A stretch of 64,000 nucleotides of DNA from Actinomycetaceae bacterium (GTDB lineage Bacteria; Actinomycetota; Actinomycetes; Actinomycetales; Actinomycetaceae): positions 186,001-250,000 of the forward strand of contig JAUNAP010000001.1 in assembly GCA_030527545.1 (NCBI GenBank). Direction: 5' to 3'. Within the stretch, counting starts at the first letter, position 1, and every line of letters starts with the position of its first letter. The position numbers were made by a program, and so were the translations under genes. Shown piece after piece: positions 9,064 to 17,706 of the stretch. The notes under the pieces were generated by a model. It was not told the DNA's origin. It made no database searches and saw nothing but the letters and a program-made list of their open reading frames with translations.

Positions 9064-9981
9064 ATGGGTAAACGCAAGCAACGTTCGTGGCCGGACGTGC
9101 CCGCCCCGGTGGGTGCCACGCTCGTCGACAATCACACGCATCTGCCGACGTGCCCGGACGAGATCCCCCGCGCTAACGGGATCGCTCTGCCCTTGGAGGA
9201 TCAGCTCGCACGCTCGCGATCTGCGGGCGTCGGCGCCATCATCACCTGTGGCTGCGAGCTGCCCGATCTCGCCGCGACCGTCGAGCTCACCCGGCACGAG
9301 CGCGTGTGGGCGGCGCTCGCCATTCACCCCAACGAGGCTGCCTTGCACGCCGGTGTCGCCGAGCCGAGCCCGGACGGTCTCGTGCCCGAGCGCCGCTCCC
9401 ACCACGAGGTCGGACTCGACGAGGCGATCGCCAGCGTCGCTGAGTTGGCGGCCTCGCGAGAGCGCGTCGTCGCGGTAGGGGAGACGGGCCTCGACTATTT
9501 TCGAACGAGCGAGGCGGGCAGGCGTGCCCAGCAGGAGGCGTTTCGCGCCCATATCCGCCTGGCCAAGGAACTCGATATGCCGCTGCAGATTCACGATCGT
9601 GATGCGCACGCGGATACGATCTCCATTTTGATCTCGGACGGGGCCCCCGAGCGCACGGTGTTCCATTGCTTTTCCGGCGATGCGGAGATGGCGCGGGTGC
9701 TGGCTGAGCACGGCTGGTACGCCTCCTTTGCGGGGCCGTTGACCTTTCGGGCGAACGAGGAGCTGCGTGAGGCGGCCCGTGCGATGCCGGCGGGGCTCGT
9801 CATGGTTGAGACCGACGCCCCCTATCTCACGCCGCACCCGCACAGGGGCTGCCCGAACGCGTCCTACCTGGTTGGGCTGACTGTGCGCGTCCTTGCCGAG
9901 TGTCGGGGGGAGGACGTGGTGACGATGGCGGAGGCGACGACGGCGACGGCGTGTGAGGTCTACGGCATGTCGCTCGTGTGA
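9064..9981 (+). CDS. tatD: TatD-family metal-dependent hydrolase/DNase
   Basis: 305 residues. The family has a TIM-barrel fold with two divalent metals and 3'-5' exonuclease activity. Metal ligands are visible in VDNHTHL (the usual DxHxH), GETGLDYF, PLQIHDRD, TVFHCFSGD and VETDAPYLTPHPHRG. GGAGAG lies shortly before the ATG. In actinobacteria tatD commonly stands just before rpf and rsmA, and the order tatD-rpf-G5-rsmA is kept here. An extra segment between SPDGLVPERRSHHEVGLDEAI is slightly longer than in short family members. Confidence 0.92.
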   Translation: MGKRKQRSWPDVPAPVGATLVDNHTHLPTCPDEIPRANGIALPLEDQLARSRSAGVGAIITCGCELPDLAATVELTRHERVWAALAIHPNEAALHAGVAEPSPDGLVPERRSHHEVGLDEAIASVAELAASRERVVAVGETGLDYFRTSEAGRRAQQEAFRAHIRLAKELDMPLQIHDRDAHADTISILISDGAPERTVFHCFSGDAEMARVLAEHGWYASFAGPLTFRANEELREAARAMPAGLVMVETDAPYLTPHPHRGCPNASYLVGLTVRVLAECRGEDVVTMAEATTATACEVYGMSLV

Positions 9982-10029
9982 AAAATAGATGAGGGGCGAC
10001 ACCAAAAAGATCACAAACGTCGCATTGAG

Positions 10030-10079
10030 GTAACGATTCGGTTACGGTGGCTTCTGATGATGCGAGACGAAAGGCCACC
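10030..10079 (+). promoter_or_regulatory. Upstream region of rpf with two dyads
   Basis: A short dyad GTAAC-GATTCG-GTTAC (10030-10045) is directly followed by GGTGGC (10046-10051), which can pair with GCCACC (10074-10079). The GAAAGG ribosome site lies in the loop just before the second arm. Either could serve control of the muralytic gene that follows. This is a sequence observation; no known riboswitch class was recognised in these 100 bases. Confidence 0.3.
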
Positions 10080-10083
10080 ACTC

Positions 10084-11211
10084 ATGAAGCGCACGCCTCC
10101 CCCCACCCCGCACCGCATTCTCGGTGCCGCAGCTGCTGCGAGCCTAGCGGTGTGCGCGGTTGCCGGCGCGGGTGTCGCTCATGCGCACAAGACAGTCACC
10201 GTGAGCGTCGACGGGGCGACACGCGAGATCTCGACCTTCGCCCGCACGCCTGCGCAGGCGCTCGCCGACGCGGGCGTGCGCGTGGGCGTTCACGATTCCG
10301 TGACACCGTCTTCTCGTTCGCGCTTGGCAAGTGGGCAGACGATCACGCTGACGCGGGGACGCGCGGCCGTCCTCGATCGGGGCGAGGGCGCCGATATCTC
10401 ATGGATTCCTGCCTCGACCGCCGCCAAGGCGGCAGCCCACGCTCACCGCGAAGGCGCCGTCCTCCCGCTTGCGCGCAGCTCCGACCTGTCGAGCCTCACG
10501 CTCGGCACACGCCGGGTGGGGATCGTCTGCGACGGGAACGAGCAGGTTCGGCAGATCAGCCCGAACGAGAGTGTCGCCGAGGTCGTTGCGGCCGCCGGGA
10601 TCGAGCTGCATCCGCTCGATCGCGTACACCTCGACGGCGCCGGCGACGTGCCCACGATCATCGTCACGCGGGTGAGCCGCGAACTCACCGTCACCGAGGA
10701 GACGACCGGTCACGAGACTCGAAAGGTCGAAGACCCCAACCTCGAGGAAGGCAAAGAGAAGGTCGTCACGCCCGGGCGCGACGGCAAGACGCGTCAAACA
10801 ACGTTCGTGGAAAAGATCGACGGTGCGCCAGGCTACACCTTCGCCTCGCAGCCGGTCACGCTCGCGCAGGCAGAGGAAGCGGTCGTCGCCGTCGGAACGA
10901 AGAAAACCGAGCCGACAGCGAATACAGGTTCGGCGGCAGTTCCGGCCGGTGCGCAAGGGTCGGCCCCCAGCGACGGCGTGTGGGCGGCACTGGCTCGCTG
11001 CGAGTCGGGCGGTAACCCTGCCGCGGTGTCGTCCAACGGGCTCTACCACGGTCTCTATCAGTTCAGCGTCTCGACGTGGCGGGCCGTGGGAGGCACCGGG
11101 CTGCCCTCCCAAGCCTCGGCCGCAGAGCAGACCCACCGCGCACAGATCCTTCAATCGCGTGCCGGGTGGGGACAGTGGCCCGCGTGCTCCCGATCACTTG
11201 GGCTTCGGTGA
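10084..11211 (+). CDS. rpf: Resuscitation-promoting factor with G5 domain
   Basis: 375 residues. A signal peptide (HRILGAAAAASLAVCAVAGAGVAHA) is followed by two DUF348-type ubiquitin-like repeats (TVTVSVDGATREISTF; GIVCDGNEQVRQIS), a G5 domain (ETTGHETRKVEDPN to AVVAVGTKK) and a C-terminal Rpf lysozyme-like domain. The catalytic glutamate is E307 in ALARCESGGNPAAV, then GLYQFSVSTWRAVGG and GWGQWPAC. Rpf proteins cleave peptidoglycan glycan strands and promote regrowth of dormant actinobacteria. The ATG at 10084 is chosen because it is directly followed by the signal peptide and preceded by GAAAGG; an upstream ATG-ATG at 10057 would add nine residues. Confidence 0.93.
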   Translation: MKRTPPPTPHRILGAAAAASLAVCAVAGAGVAHAHKTVTVSVDGATREISTFARTPAQALADAGVRVGVHDSVTPSSRSRLASGQTITLTRGRAAVLDRGEGADISWIPASTAAKAAAHAHREGAVLPLARSSDLSSLTLGTRRVGIVCDGNEQVRQISPNESVAEVVAAAGIELHPLDRVHLDGAGDVPTIIVTRVSRELTVTEETTGHETRKVEDPNLEEGKEKVVTPGRDGKTRQTTFVEKIDGAPGYTFASQPVTLAQAEEAVVAVGTKKTEPTANTGSAAVPAGAQGSAPSDGVWAALARCESGGNPAAVSSNGLYHGLYQFSVSTWRAVGGTGLPSQASAAEQTHRAQILQSRAGWGQWPACSRSLGLR

Positions 11212-11225
11212 ACGCGCAGCTGCGG

Positions 11226-11231
11226 TAGCGT
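11226..11231 (+). promoter_or_regulatory. -10 box of the second G5-domain gene
   Basis: TAGCGT implies transcription from about 11238, just after an in-frame GTG at 11235. This favours the ATG at 11265, which has GAGGAGAAAG upstream, as the true start. Confidence 0.4.
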
Positions 11232-11264
11232 GGAGTGACCCTGACAGCGAGGAGAAAGCTAACG

Positions 11265-12452
11265 ATGCTGCGCGTGTTTTCCCGAGTCTCTCGGTCGGCG
11301 AGACCTTTAACGGCCTGCTTGGCCACCGCTGCACTCGCGGGTTCCCTGACCGGATTCGGTGTGGGCGGCCACGAGGTGAAGCTGTCGGTCGACGGAGCCA
11401 CCCGCGTCGTGACCGTCTCGGCGGCAACCGTTGGGGATGCTTTGCGTGAGGTGGGAGTCGACGTGTCCTCCCACGACGGCATCGTGCCCGGCGTGGACCA
11501 CGCCATCACGGACGGGATGACGGTGAGTATCACGAGGGCCCAGCCCGCGTGGGTCATGACTGAGGGAACGGGTGCAGCGCAGCGCATGTTGGTCGAAGGC
11601 ACCTCGCTGCACGAGCAGCTCCTGCAGGTGCGCGAGGAACACCCGCAGGCGCAGATCGCTGTCTCACGCACTCCGGATTCTGCGACGATCCTTCCCCTCG
11701 TCTCCGAAGACGAGCCGGTCAGTGTCGTCGTCGATGGCGAAACGCGCCAGGTTGAAGCGTGTGGAGGTGCCACTGCAGCGGCAGTTTTAGCCAAGACGGG
11801 CATCGACGTTGGCCCCCTCGACGTTGCTGCCGCCGGGCTCGATGGCGAGGGCCACCCCGTTGTCACGATCACCCGCATGGCCCGCGCGGGGATCAGCGAA
11901 GACGAAGAGATTCCCTTCGAGACGAAGGAGGAGGCCGACGACTCCCTCTTCGAAGGACAGCGGATCGTGGCAACGCCGGGGGTCGCCGGGGTCAAGCGCA
12001 TCACGTATGCGGTGACGAAAACCAACGGCGAGGAGGCGAGCAAGCAGCCCGTCAAAGAGGAGGTCGTCTCGGAACCGGTCACGGAGGTCGTGCGGGTGGG
12101 CACTCGCAAGCTTCCCCAGGGCATGACGAGTGCGCCGGCAGGAACCTCCAGTGGCGACGCTCAACGTATCGCGCTCGGGATCATGCCCGAATTCGGATTC
12201 GGCGCCGACCAGTACGAATGCCTCCTCACGCTATGGACGAAGGAGTCGGGGTGGTCCTCCTCGGCGACGAACCCCTCCTCGGGAGCCTACGGGATCCCTC
12301 AGGCTTTGCCTGGGTCGAAAATGGCTTCCGCCGGTGCAGACTGGCGGACGAACCCGGCCACTCAGATCCGCTGGGGACTGGGCTACATCAAGGGGCGCTA
12401 CGGTACCCCCTGCGGGGCATTGGCGGATTGGAACCGTAAGGGCTGGTACTGA
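11265..12452 (+). CDS. Secreted G5-domain transglycosylase-like protein
   Basis: 395 residues with an N-terminal signal sequence (ARPLTACLATAALAGSLTG). DUF348-like repeats begin at EVKLSVDGATRVVTV and VSVVVDGETRQVEA, and a G5 domain follows (EIPFETKEEADDSLFEGQRIV to TEVVRVGT). The C-terminal ~90 residues are a lysozyme-like domain distinct from Rpf: ECLLTLWTKESGWSSSATNPSSGAYGIPQALPGSKMAS, with the likely catalytic Glu in TKESGW, ending GTPCGALADWNRKGWY. It follows rpf by 53 bases and shares its N-terminal architecture but not its catalytic domain. Peptidoglycan cleavage is inferred from the family. Confidence 0.85.
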   Translation: MLRVFSRVSRSARPLTACLATAALAGSLTGFGVGGHEVKLSVDGATRVVTVSAATVGDALREVGVDVSSHDGIVPGVDHAITDGMTVSITRAQPAWVMTEGTGAAQRMLVEGTSLHEQLLQVREEHPQAQIAVSRTPDSATILPLVSEDEPVSVVVDGETRQVEACGGATAAAVLAKTGIDVGPLDVAAAGLDGEGHPVVTITRMARAGISEDEEIPFETKEEADDSLFEGQRIVATPGVAGVKRITYAVTKTNGEEASKQPVKEEVVSEPVTEVVRVGTRKLPQGMTSAPAGTSSGDAQRIALGIMPEFGFGADQYECLLTLWTKESGWSSSATNPSSGAYGIPQALPGSKMASAGADWRTNPATQIRWGLGYIKGRYGTPCGALADWNRKGWY

Positions 12453-12456
12453 CCTG

Positions 12457-12462
12457 TAGGCT
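12457..12462 (+). promoter_or_regulatory. -10 box for rsmA-ispE, leaderless spacing
   Basis: TAGGCT followed by seven bases (TGGGGGA) and the ATG at 12470. The G-run could also act as a ribosome site on read-through transcripts from the gene upstream. Confidence 0.5.
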
Positions 12463-12469
12463 TGGGGGA

Positions 12470-14293
12470 ATGGAAAACGTGCCCCTGCAGCTGCTCTCGC
12501 CTGGCGACATTCGCCAGCTCGCAGACGCGCTTGGAGTTGCCCCGACGAAGAAGCTCGGCCAAAACTTCGTACACGACGCCGGGACGCTCCGTCGTATCGT
12601 AGCCTCCGCCGAGATCACCCCCGGCGACCACGTCATCGAGGTGGGGCCGGGGCTCGGATCCCTCACCCTGGCCCTGCTCGAGGCCGGGGCCCGCGTGAGC
12701 GCCATCGAGTTGGATGGCGCGCTCGCAGCCGCCCTGCCACGCACCGTCAAGGATCGCGCCGGCGAAGTGGCGTCGCGTCTGCGTGTCGTCAACGCGGACG
12801 CGTGTGCCGTCACCGGTCTTCGCGACCTTGAGGCCCCCACCGCCAACGGCGAGGTGGCCTCATGGGAGCCCCCGACAAAGCTCGTCGCGAACCTGCCCTA
12901 CAACGTGTCTGTTCCGGTCGTCTTGTCGATTCTGGCCTCCTTCCCGACTGTCACCTCCGCCCTGATCATGGTGCAAAAGGAAGTCGGCGAGCGGATGGCG
13001 GCGCGGCCTGGAAGCCGTGTTTACGGTGCCCCTTCGGTCAAGCTGGCGTGGTGGGGGGAAGCTCGCGTCGTCGGTGGCGTGGCCCGAACGGTATTTTGGC
13101 CCCAGCCCCACGTTGATTCCGTTCTCGTTGCTTTTGCGCGGACGCCTGCGCGCGCCTGGGAGGGGCTGCGTGAAGACGTGTGGGAGCTCGTTGACGCGGC
13201 CTTTTCTCAACGCCGTAAGACGCTGCGCCGTGCCCTCGCCCCCGTGTGCACGAACGCGCAGCGGGTCGAGGCGATCTGTGCAGCGGCGGGTATCGACCCT
13301 CGCTGGCGCGGAGAGGCTTTAGGCGTCGAAGATTTCATCGCCCTGGCTCGTGCTCGTCGCGGCGGCGTGAGCGCGGACGCGCCAGGGAAAGTCAACGTGC
13401 TCCTCGAGGTAGGGCCCGCCCGCAGCGACGGATACCATCCGTTGCTCACCGTCTTCGAGGCGGTATCGCTGCGAGAACGCGTGAGTATCATCCCCGATTG
13501 CGACGCCTGGGGTGTGACGACGTGCTTCGTCGACGCCGAGGGAAACCCCACTCCTGCGCCGCATCGGTGGCACGAGGTCGCCGATGAGGACCATCTCGCC
13601 CTGCGCGCCGCCCGTCTGGTTGCCGATGAGTGCCAGGCGGCTCCGGCCCACGTCGAGGTCACCAAGATGATTCCCGTTGCCGGTGGGATGGCTGGCGGGT
13701 CGGCTGACGCGGCCGCGGCGCTCGTGGCGGCCAACAAGGCTTTCGATGCTCGTCTCGATGAGACGCGTCTCTACGAGCTCGCGCGCAGCTTGGGTGCCGA
13801 CGTTCCCTTCTGCCTCGCGGGCGGGATGTGCGTTGGGCGTGAGCGGGGAGACGTCCTCACCCCGCTCGAGGTCACGCCCACCCACCACTGGGTTCTCGCC
13901 ACCTCCCGCCAGGGTCTATCCACGCCTGCCGTCTTCGCCCGCTTTGACGAGAAGAAGTCTGCTTCCCCACGCGCCCTCGAGCGTGAGCTCGGATGCGACT
14001 GGGAGGAGGCCCTCGCCGAGGAGGACCCCGCAAAACTCGCCGGGCTTGTCGCCAACGACCTCGAGGAAGCGGCCTGCGAGCTCGCCCCGCACCTGCGGGC
14101 CGTCCTCGACGAGGCACGTCGGGCGGGTGCACTGGCGGCGATGGTGTCGGGGTCGGGCCCCACCGTCGCGGCACTGTGCGCTCACGAGACCCAGGCCCGT
14201 GAAGTGCGCGATCGTCTGGCAGCCCACCCACACGTCGAGCGGGCGCTGCTCGCCAACGGTCCCGCCGCCGGTGCACGGGTGGTTACGCGATGA
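12470..14293 (+). CDS. rsmA-ispE: Fused 16S rRNA dimethyladenosine transferase (RsmA) and CDP-ME kinase (IspE)
   Basis: One uninterrupted frame of 607 residues. Residues 1-~297 are RsmA/KsgA, which dimethylates two adenines near the 3' end of 16S rRNA: KKLGQNFVHD, SAM motif VIEVGPGLGSLT, NLPYNVSVPVV and FSQRRKTLRR. Residues ~300-607 are IspE, the GHMP kinase of the MEP isoprenoid pathway: DAPGKVNVLLEVGPARSDGYH, ATP loop PVAGGMAGGSADAAAAL, LGADVPFCLAGG and MVSGSGPTVAA. The genes are normally separate neighbours (ksgA-ispE) in actinobacteria. Here no stop lies between them, only an in-frame GTG at 13367 that could be an internal start but has no clear ribosome site. The last four bases overlap the next gene (ATGA). 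Confidence 0.92.
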   Translation: MENVPLQLLSPGDIRQLADALGVAPTKKLGQNFVHDAGTLRRIVASAEITPGDHVIEVGPGLGSLTLALLEAGARVSAIELDGALAAALPRTVKDRAGEVASRLRVVNADACAVTGLRDLEAPTANGEVASWEPPTKLVANLPYNVSVPVVLSILASFPTVTSALIMVQKEVGERMAARPGSRVYGAPSVKLAWWGEARVVGGVARTVFWPQPHVDSVLVAFARTPARAWEGLREDVWELVDAAFSQRRKTLRRALAPVCTNAQRVEAICAAAGIDPRWRGEALGVEDFIALARARRGGVSADAPGKVNVLLEVGPARSDGYHPLLTVFEAVSLRERVSIIPDCDAWGVTTCFVDAEGNPTPAPHRWHEVADEDHLALRAARLVADECQAAPAHVEVTKMIPVAGGMAGGSADAAAALVAANKAFDARLDETRLYELARSLGADVPFCLAGGMCVGRERGDVLTPLEVTPTHHWVLATSRQGLSTPAVFARFDEKKSASPRALERELGCDWEEALAEEDPAKLAGLVANDLEEAACELAPHLRAVLDEARRAGALAAMVSGSGPTVAALCAHETQAREVRDRLAAHPHVERALLANGPAAGARVVTR

Positions 14294-16131
14294 GCTTCCT
14301 CATGGGGCTTAAGGAGGCCGGGTTGCGCGCCGGCGTTCGGCGCATCCTCGGGGGAGTGACCCTCAGCCTCGAAGACGGCGACCGTATCGGTATCGTCGGG
14401 CCCAATGGCGCGGGCAAGTCGACGCTCTTGCACCTGTTGGCAGGAACGAGCGAGCCCACCGAAGGGCATCGCAGCGCCCGCGGTGGCGTGCGGGTAGCCT
14501 TGCTCGACCAGGCCGACGACGTGACCGAGGGCGTGACCGTACGCCGTCGCGTCTACGGCGACGTGTCCGACCACGTGTGGGCGAGTGAGGCGGCCCAGCG
14601 CGACATAGCCGCCGGTTTGCTCTCAGACATCGACCTCGACGCCGATGTGTCGCGACTGTCGGGTGGGCAACGTCGACGAGTCTCCCTCGCCCGCTGCCTG
14701 AGCGCGCCTAGCGACGTCATCGTGCTCGACGAGCCCACGAACCACCTCGACGTTGAAGGCGTCGACTGGCTCGCCCGCCACCTCCTCGCCCGTCGCGGTG
14801 ATCACGGGGCGCTCGTCGTTGTCACGCACGACCGGTGGTTCCTCGACGCCGTGTGCACCCGCATGTGGGAGGTCGTGCCCGCCATAGATCCGGGCGATGA
14901 GCGCCCCCAAATTCCCGGTCGCGTCGAGGAATACGACGGCTCCTACGCCGCCTACGTGCTTGCTCGTGCGGAGAGGGCGAGGCTCGCCGAACAGGCGGCA
15001 CGCAAGCGCGACAACCTCATGCGTAAGGAACTCGCGTGGCTGCGTCGTGGCGCGCCCGCGCGCACCTCGAAGCCGCGTTTTCGTATCGAGGCCGCCGAGG
15101 CGCTCATCGCCGATTCGCCGCCCCCCAGAGACTCCGTCGAGCTCGCGCGCATGGCCACCCAGCGTCTGGGCAAGCGGGTCATCGATGTGGACGACGTGGG
15201 CTTTGCTTACTCTCACGAGGGCGGCAGGCGCGAGATCTTCACCGGCGTGACGTGGCGTCTGGCGCCCGGCGAACGTGTCGGCATCGTTGGTGTCAACGGG
15301 GCGGGCAAGACGACGCTCCTTAAACTCCTCGCAGGGGAAGTTGAGCCCCTGGCGGGCGAGGTGAGACGCGGCAAAACGGTTGAGGTCGCCCAGCTGTCTC
15401 AGTCGACGCATGAGCTCGATCGTCTCGCCGATCTCAGGGTCAACGAGGCCGTCGCCCAGGTCAAGAACTCCGTGGTCATCGACGGCAAAGAGGTGAGCGC
15501 ATCGAAGCTCGTCGAACGATTGGGATTCACCCGCGAGCGCGCCTGGACCCCCGTGGCTGACCTGTCGGGCGGGGAGAGGCGCCGGCTCCAGCTCATGCGT
15601 ATCCTCATGGGCGAGCCCAACGTTTTGCTGCTTGACGAGCCTACGAACGATCTGGACACGGACACGCTCGCGGCGTTTGAGGACCTTCTCGATACGTTCC
15701 CGGGCACGCTCGTTGTCGTCTCTCACGATCGGTATTTCCTCGAGAGGGTGACTGACCATCAGGTGGCACTCTTGGGAGACGGGAGGATCCGCGATCTTCC
15801 CGGTGGGGTCGAAGAGTATCTCGAGCTGCGCCGGAAATCGCTCAGTGCCGATGCTGCGGTGGCCTCTCGTGGGGAACGCACGCGCGGGCTCACGGGCCGG
15901 CAGCGGCGTGAGGCGGAAAAGGAGATGGCCTCCCTGGAACGGCGGATGAGCAAGTGCGAGCAGGCGATAGCGAAGCTGGAGGAGGAGATGGCGCTAGGGG
16001 CCTCGGTAGCGGAGCCGGATGTGGGGCGGCTTTCGGAGTTGGCGCGCATGGTGGAGCAGCATCGTCTCGACCATGAAGAGCTCGAGGCCGCGTGGTTGAG
16101 TGTGGGTGAGCGGCTCGAGAGCGAGGGGTGA
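14290..16131 (+). CDS. ABC-F family ATPase
   Basis: 613 residues with two nucleotide-binding domains and no membrane segments. Domain 1 has Walker A GPNGAGKSTLL, signature LSGGQRRRVSLAR and Walker B VIVLDEPTNHLD. Domain 2 has GVNGAGKTTLLKLLAG, LSGGERRRLQLMR and VLLLDEPTNDLD. A charged inter-domain linker lies around KRDNLMRKELAWLRRGAPARTSKPRF, and a C-terminal coiled coil (EAEKEMASLERRMSKCEQAIAKLEEEM) follows. ABC-F proteins act on the ribosome (translation rescue or antibiotic protection); this one looks like the Uup-type housekeeping branch, but the subgroup is uncertain. It overlaps the fused rsmA-ispE gene by ATGA and the following gene by GTGA, so the three are translationally coupled. 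Confidence 0.9.
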   Translation: MSFLMGLKEAGLRAGVRRILGGVTLSLEDGDRIGIVGPNGAGKSTLLHLLAGTSEPTEGHRSARGGVRVALLDQADDVTEGVTVRRRVYGDVSDHVWASEAAQRDIAAGLLSDIDLDADVSRLSGGQRRRVSLARCLSAPSDVIVLDEPTNHLDVEGVDWLARHLLARRGDHGALVVVTHDRWFLDAVCTRMWEVVPAIDPGDERPQIPGRVEEYDGSYAAYVLARAERARLAEQAARKRDNLMRKELAWLRRGAPARTSKPRFRIEAAEALIADSPPPRDSVELARMATQRLGKRVIDVDDVGFAYSHEGGRREIFTGVTWRLAPGERVGIVGVNGAGKTTLLKLLAGEVEPLAGEVRRGKTVEVAQLSQSTHELDRLADLRVNEAVAQVKNSVVIDGKEVSASKLVERLGFTRERAWTPVADLSGGERRRLQLMRILMGEPNVLLLDEPTNDLDTDTLAAFEDLLDTFPGTLVVVSHDRYFLERVTDHQVALLGDGRIRDLPGGVEEYLELRRKSLSADAAVASRGERTRGLTGRQRREAEKEMASLERRMSKCEQAIAKLEEEMALGASVAEPDVGRLSELARMVEQHRLDHEELEAAWLSVGERLESEG

Positions 16132-16655
16132 GGTACGTGCGTTGGCCGAAGAAAAGGGAGCGGCTGCCCGAGGTGGTCGCGCAGGCGCTGGGTGCGCCGA
16201 CGCGTCACGCTCGCGCGGTGGCGACTCTCGAGGGCGGGTGGTTCGCCGTGGATCGCGGCGGCTATGTGCTCGTGCAAGCAGGTGGGTGCGTGAGCGTGCG
16301 AGGGGCATGGGCGTCGCTGGCGGGCCTCGTCTGGGACGAGGGGCTCGGGTGCGTGACGGTGACGTTCGTCGACCCGGCTCGCCCTCCGTTGACCATCGAG
16401 GTGGCGGAGGCCCCGAGTCTCGAGCTGCTCACCGCGGCGCGCGAGGGGATCGAGGAATCGCACGTGCTCACCTTGTGCCGCGTGCTCGAGTGTGGGACGA
16501 CGGTGAGGGCGTGGGTGCTGCGCGACAGCGATGGGCAGCTCTTTTCACTCTTGGGGGCGGACGGGCCGATACCGCCGGCGGAGCGAGAGCAGGCGTTGTC
16601 GCTGGAAGCGAAGGCTCGTGAGGCGGCAGGTCTTGACCCTCGCGAAGCGCACTAA
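16128..16655 (+). CDS. Conserved hypothetical cytoplasmic protein
   Basis: 175 residues from a GTG that overlaps the ABC-F stop (GTGA). There is no signal peptide, membrane segment or recognised domain. The sequence is rich in short beta-like stretches (GGWFAVDRGGYVLVQAGG, LVWDEGLGCVTVTFVDP, VRAWVLRDSDGQLFSLLGA) and ends in a charged helix (PAEREQALSLEAKAREAAG). I do not recognise the family. Normal GC and codon use and tight coupling argue that it is real and native. Confidence 0.75.
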   Translation: MRYVRWPKKRERLPEVVAQALGAPTRHARAVATLEGGWFAVDRGGYVLVQAGGCVSVRGAWASLAGLVWDEGLGCVTVTFVDPARPPLTIEVAEAPSLELLTAAREGIEESHVLTLCRVLECGTTVRAWVLRDSDGQLFSLLGADGPIPPAEREQALSLEAKAREAAGLDPREAH

Positions 16656-16710
16656 CGTGGCGATCGTCACGAAGCGGCGCCCCGATTAGGTGGTTCACCA
16701 TAGGGGGTGC

Positions 16711-16716
16711 TACAGT
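16711..16716 (+). promoter_or_regulatory. -10 box for tRNA-Asn
   Basis: TACAGT lies 14 bases before the mature tRNA 5' end, leaving a leader of about seven bases for RNase P to remove. No convincing -35 element is seen at 17 bases. Confidence 0.4.
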
Positions 16717-16730
16717 CTTCTTCGTTGCCT

Positions 16731-16802
<72 letters not shown>

Positions 16803-16896
16803 CGAACGGCCCCGGTCGAATGTGATCGGGGCTTGCGTGTATTTACGATGCGCCGCAAAGATGCGGTGGCCGGGGTTAACGGAGGCGGTACCGGGC

Positions 16897-17706
16897 ATGA
16901 TGGAAACGACACGGGCCCTCAAGGAACGCTATGACGCCTATCTGTTCGATATCGATGGCACGCTCCTCATGGGAGACGATCCGTTGCCGGGGGCGGTAGA
17001 GATGCTCACGCGGCTGGCTCGCCACGGCGTGCCCTTCGCGGTCGTGTCCAACAATGCGACGCATGCCCCGGCCGAGTATGCCCAGCGTCTGCGCCGATCG
17101 GGGGTGGAGATCGCTGATGAGGCGGTCGTTACGTCGCTGGTTGCCACCGTCGAATGGCTTGCAGGGCGCGACCTCGTCGTCTATCCGATCGCGCCGAGGC
17201 CGCTCGTCGATGCTTTAGCACGAGCAGGTGTGGAGATGTCGGAGGATCCGCGGCGCATCGACGTCGTCGTGGCTTCTTATGATCGCGAGTTCAGTTACGC
17301 CAAACTGCAGGTGGCCTTCGATGCCTTGTGGTTTTACAAGCGCGCGTTCTTGATCGCAACGAATCCGGATGTCTATTGCCCGTATCCGGGGGGTCGCGGC
17401 GAGCCCGACTGCGCCGCTATTGTCGCGGCGATCGAGCGTTCGACCGGGGTTAAGTGTCGCCGCTGGTTTGGTAAACCCGACCCGGCGATGGTGCGCGCGG
17501 CCCTTGCCCATCTTGACGTCGATTCTTCTCGCGTGCTCATGGTCGGTGACCGGTTGACGACGGATATCGCCTGCGCGCGGGCGGCGGGTATCGATTCGGC
17601 CCTCGTTTTGACGGGTGATTCGACGCCGCGCGATATCGAGCGCTTGGGGATTGCGCCGACGTGGGTGATTGAAGACGTGGGAGCCTTGGCGGGTGCTTTC
17701 GACTAG
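16897..17706 (+). CDS. HAD-superfamily (IIA, NagD/p-nitrophenylphosphatase-like) phosphatase
   Basis: 269 residues. Catalytic aspartates lie in motif I, AYLFDIDGTLLMGDDPLPGA. Motif II is FAVVSNNATHAP, the cap domain follows, and the C-terminal motifs are RWFGKPDPAMV (Lys) and VLMVGDRLTTDIACARAAGIDSALVLTG. This is the arrangement of subclass IIA phosphatases such as NagD and phosphoglycolate/pNPP phosphatases; the natural substrate is not evident. Two adjacent ATG codons (16897, 16900) follow GGAGG; the first is used. Its TAG stop overlaps the stop of the convergent lipoprotein gene in the four bases CTAG. Confidence 0.88.
   Translation: MMETTRALKERYDAYLFDIDGTLLMGDDPLPGAVEMLTRLARHGVPFAVVSNNATHAPAEYAQRLRRSGVEIADEAVVTSLVATVEWLAGRDLVVYPIAPRPLVDALARAGVEMSEDPRRIDVVVASYDREFSYAKLQVAFDALWFYKRAFLIATNPDVYCPYPGGRGEPDCAAIVAAIERSTGVKCRRWFGKPDPAMVRAALAHLDVDSSRVLMVGDRLTTDIACARAAGIDSALVLTGDSTPRDIERLGIAPTWVIEDVGALAGAFD

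Noticed and set aside
9982-10083. Cyclic-di-AMP (ydaO) riboswitch before rpf
   Set aside because: Such elements occur before some actinobacterial wall-hydrolase genes, but the gap is only about 100 bases and lacks the conserved core.
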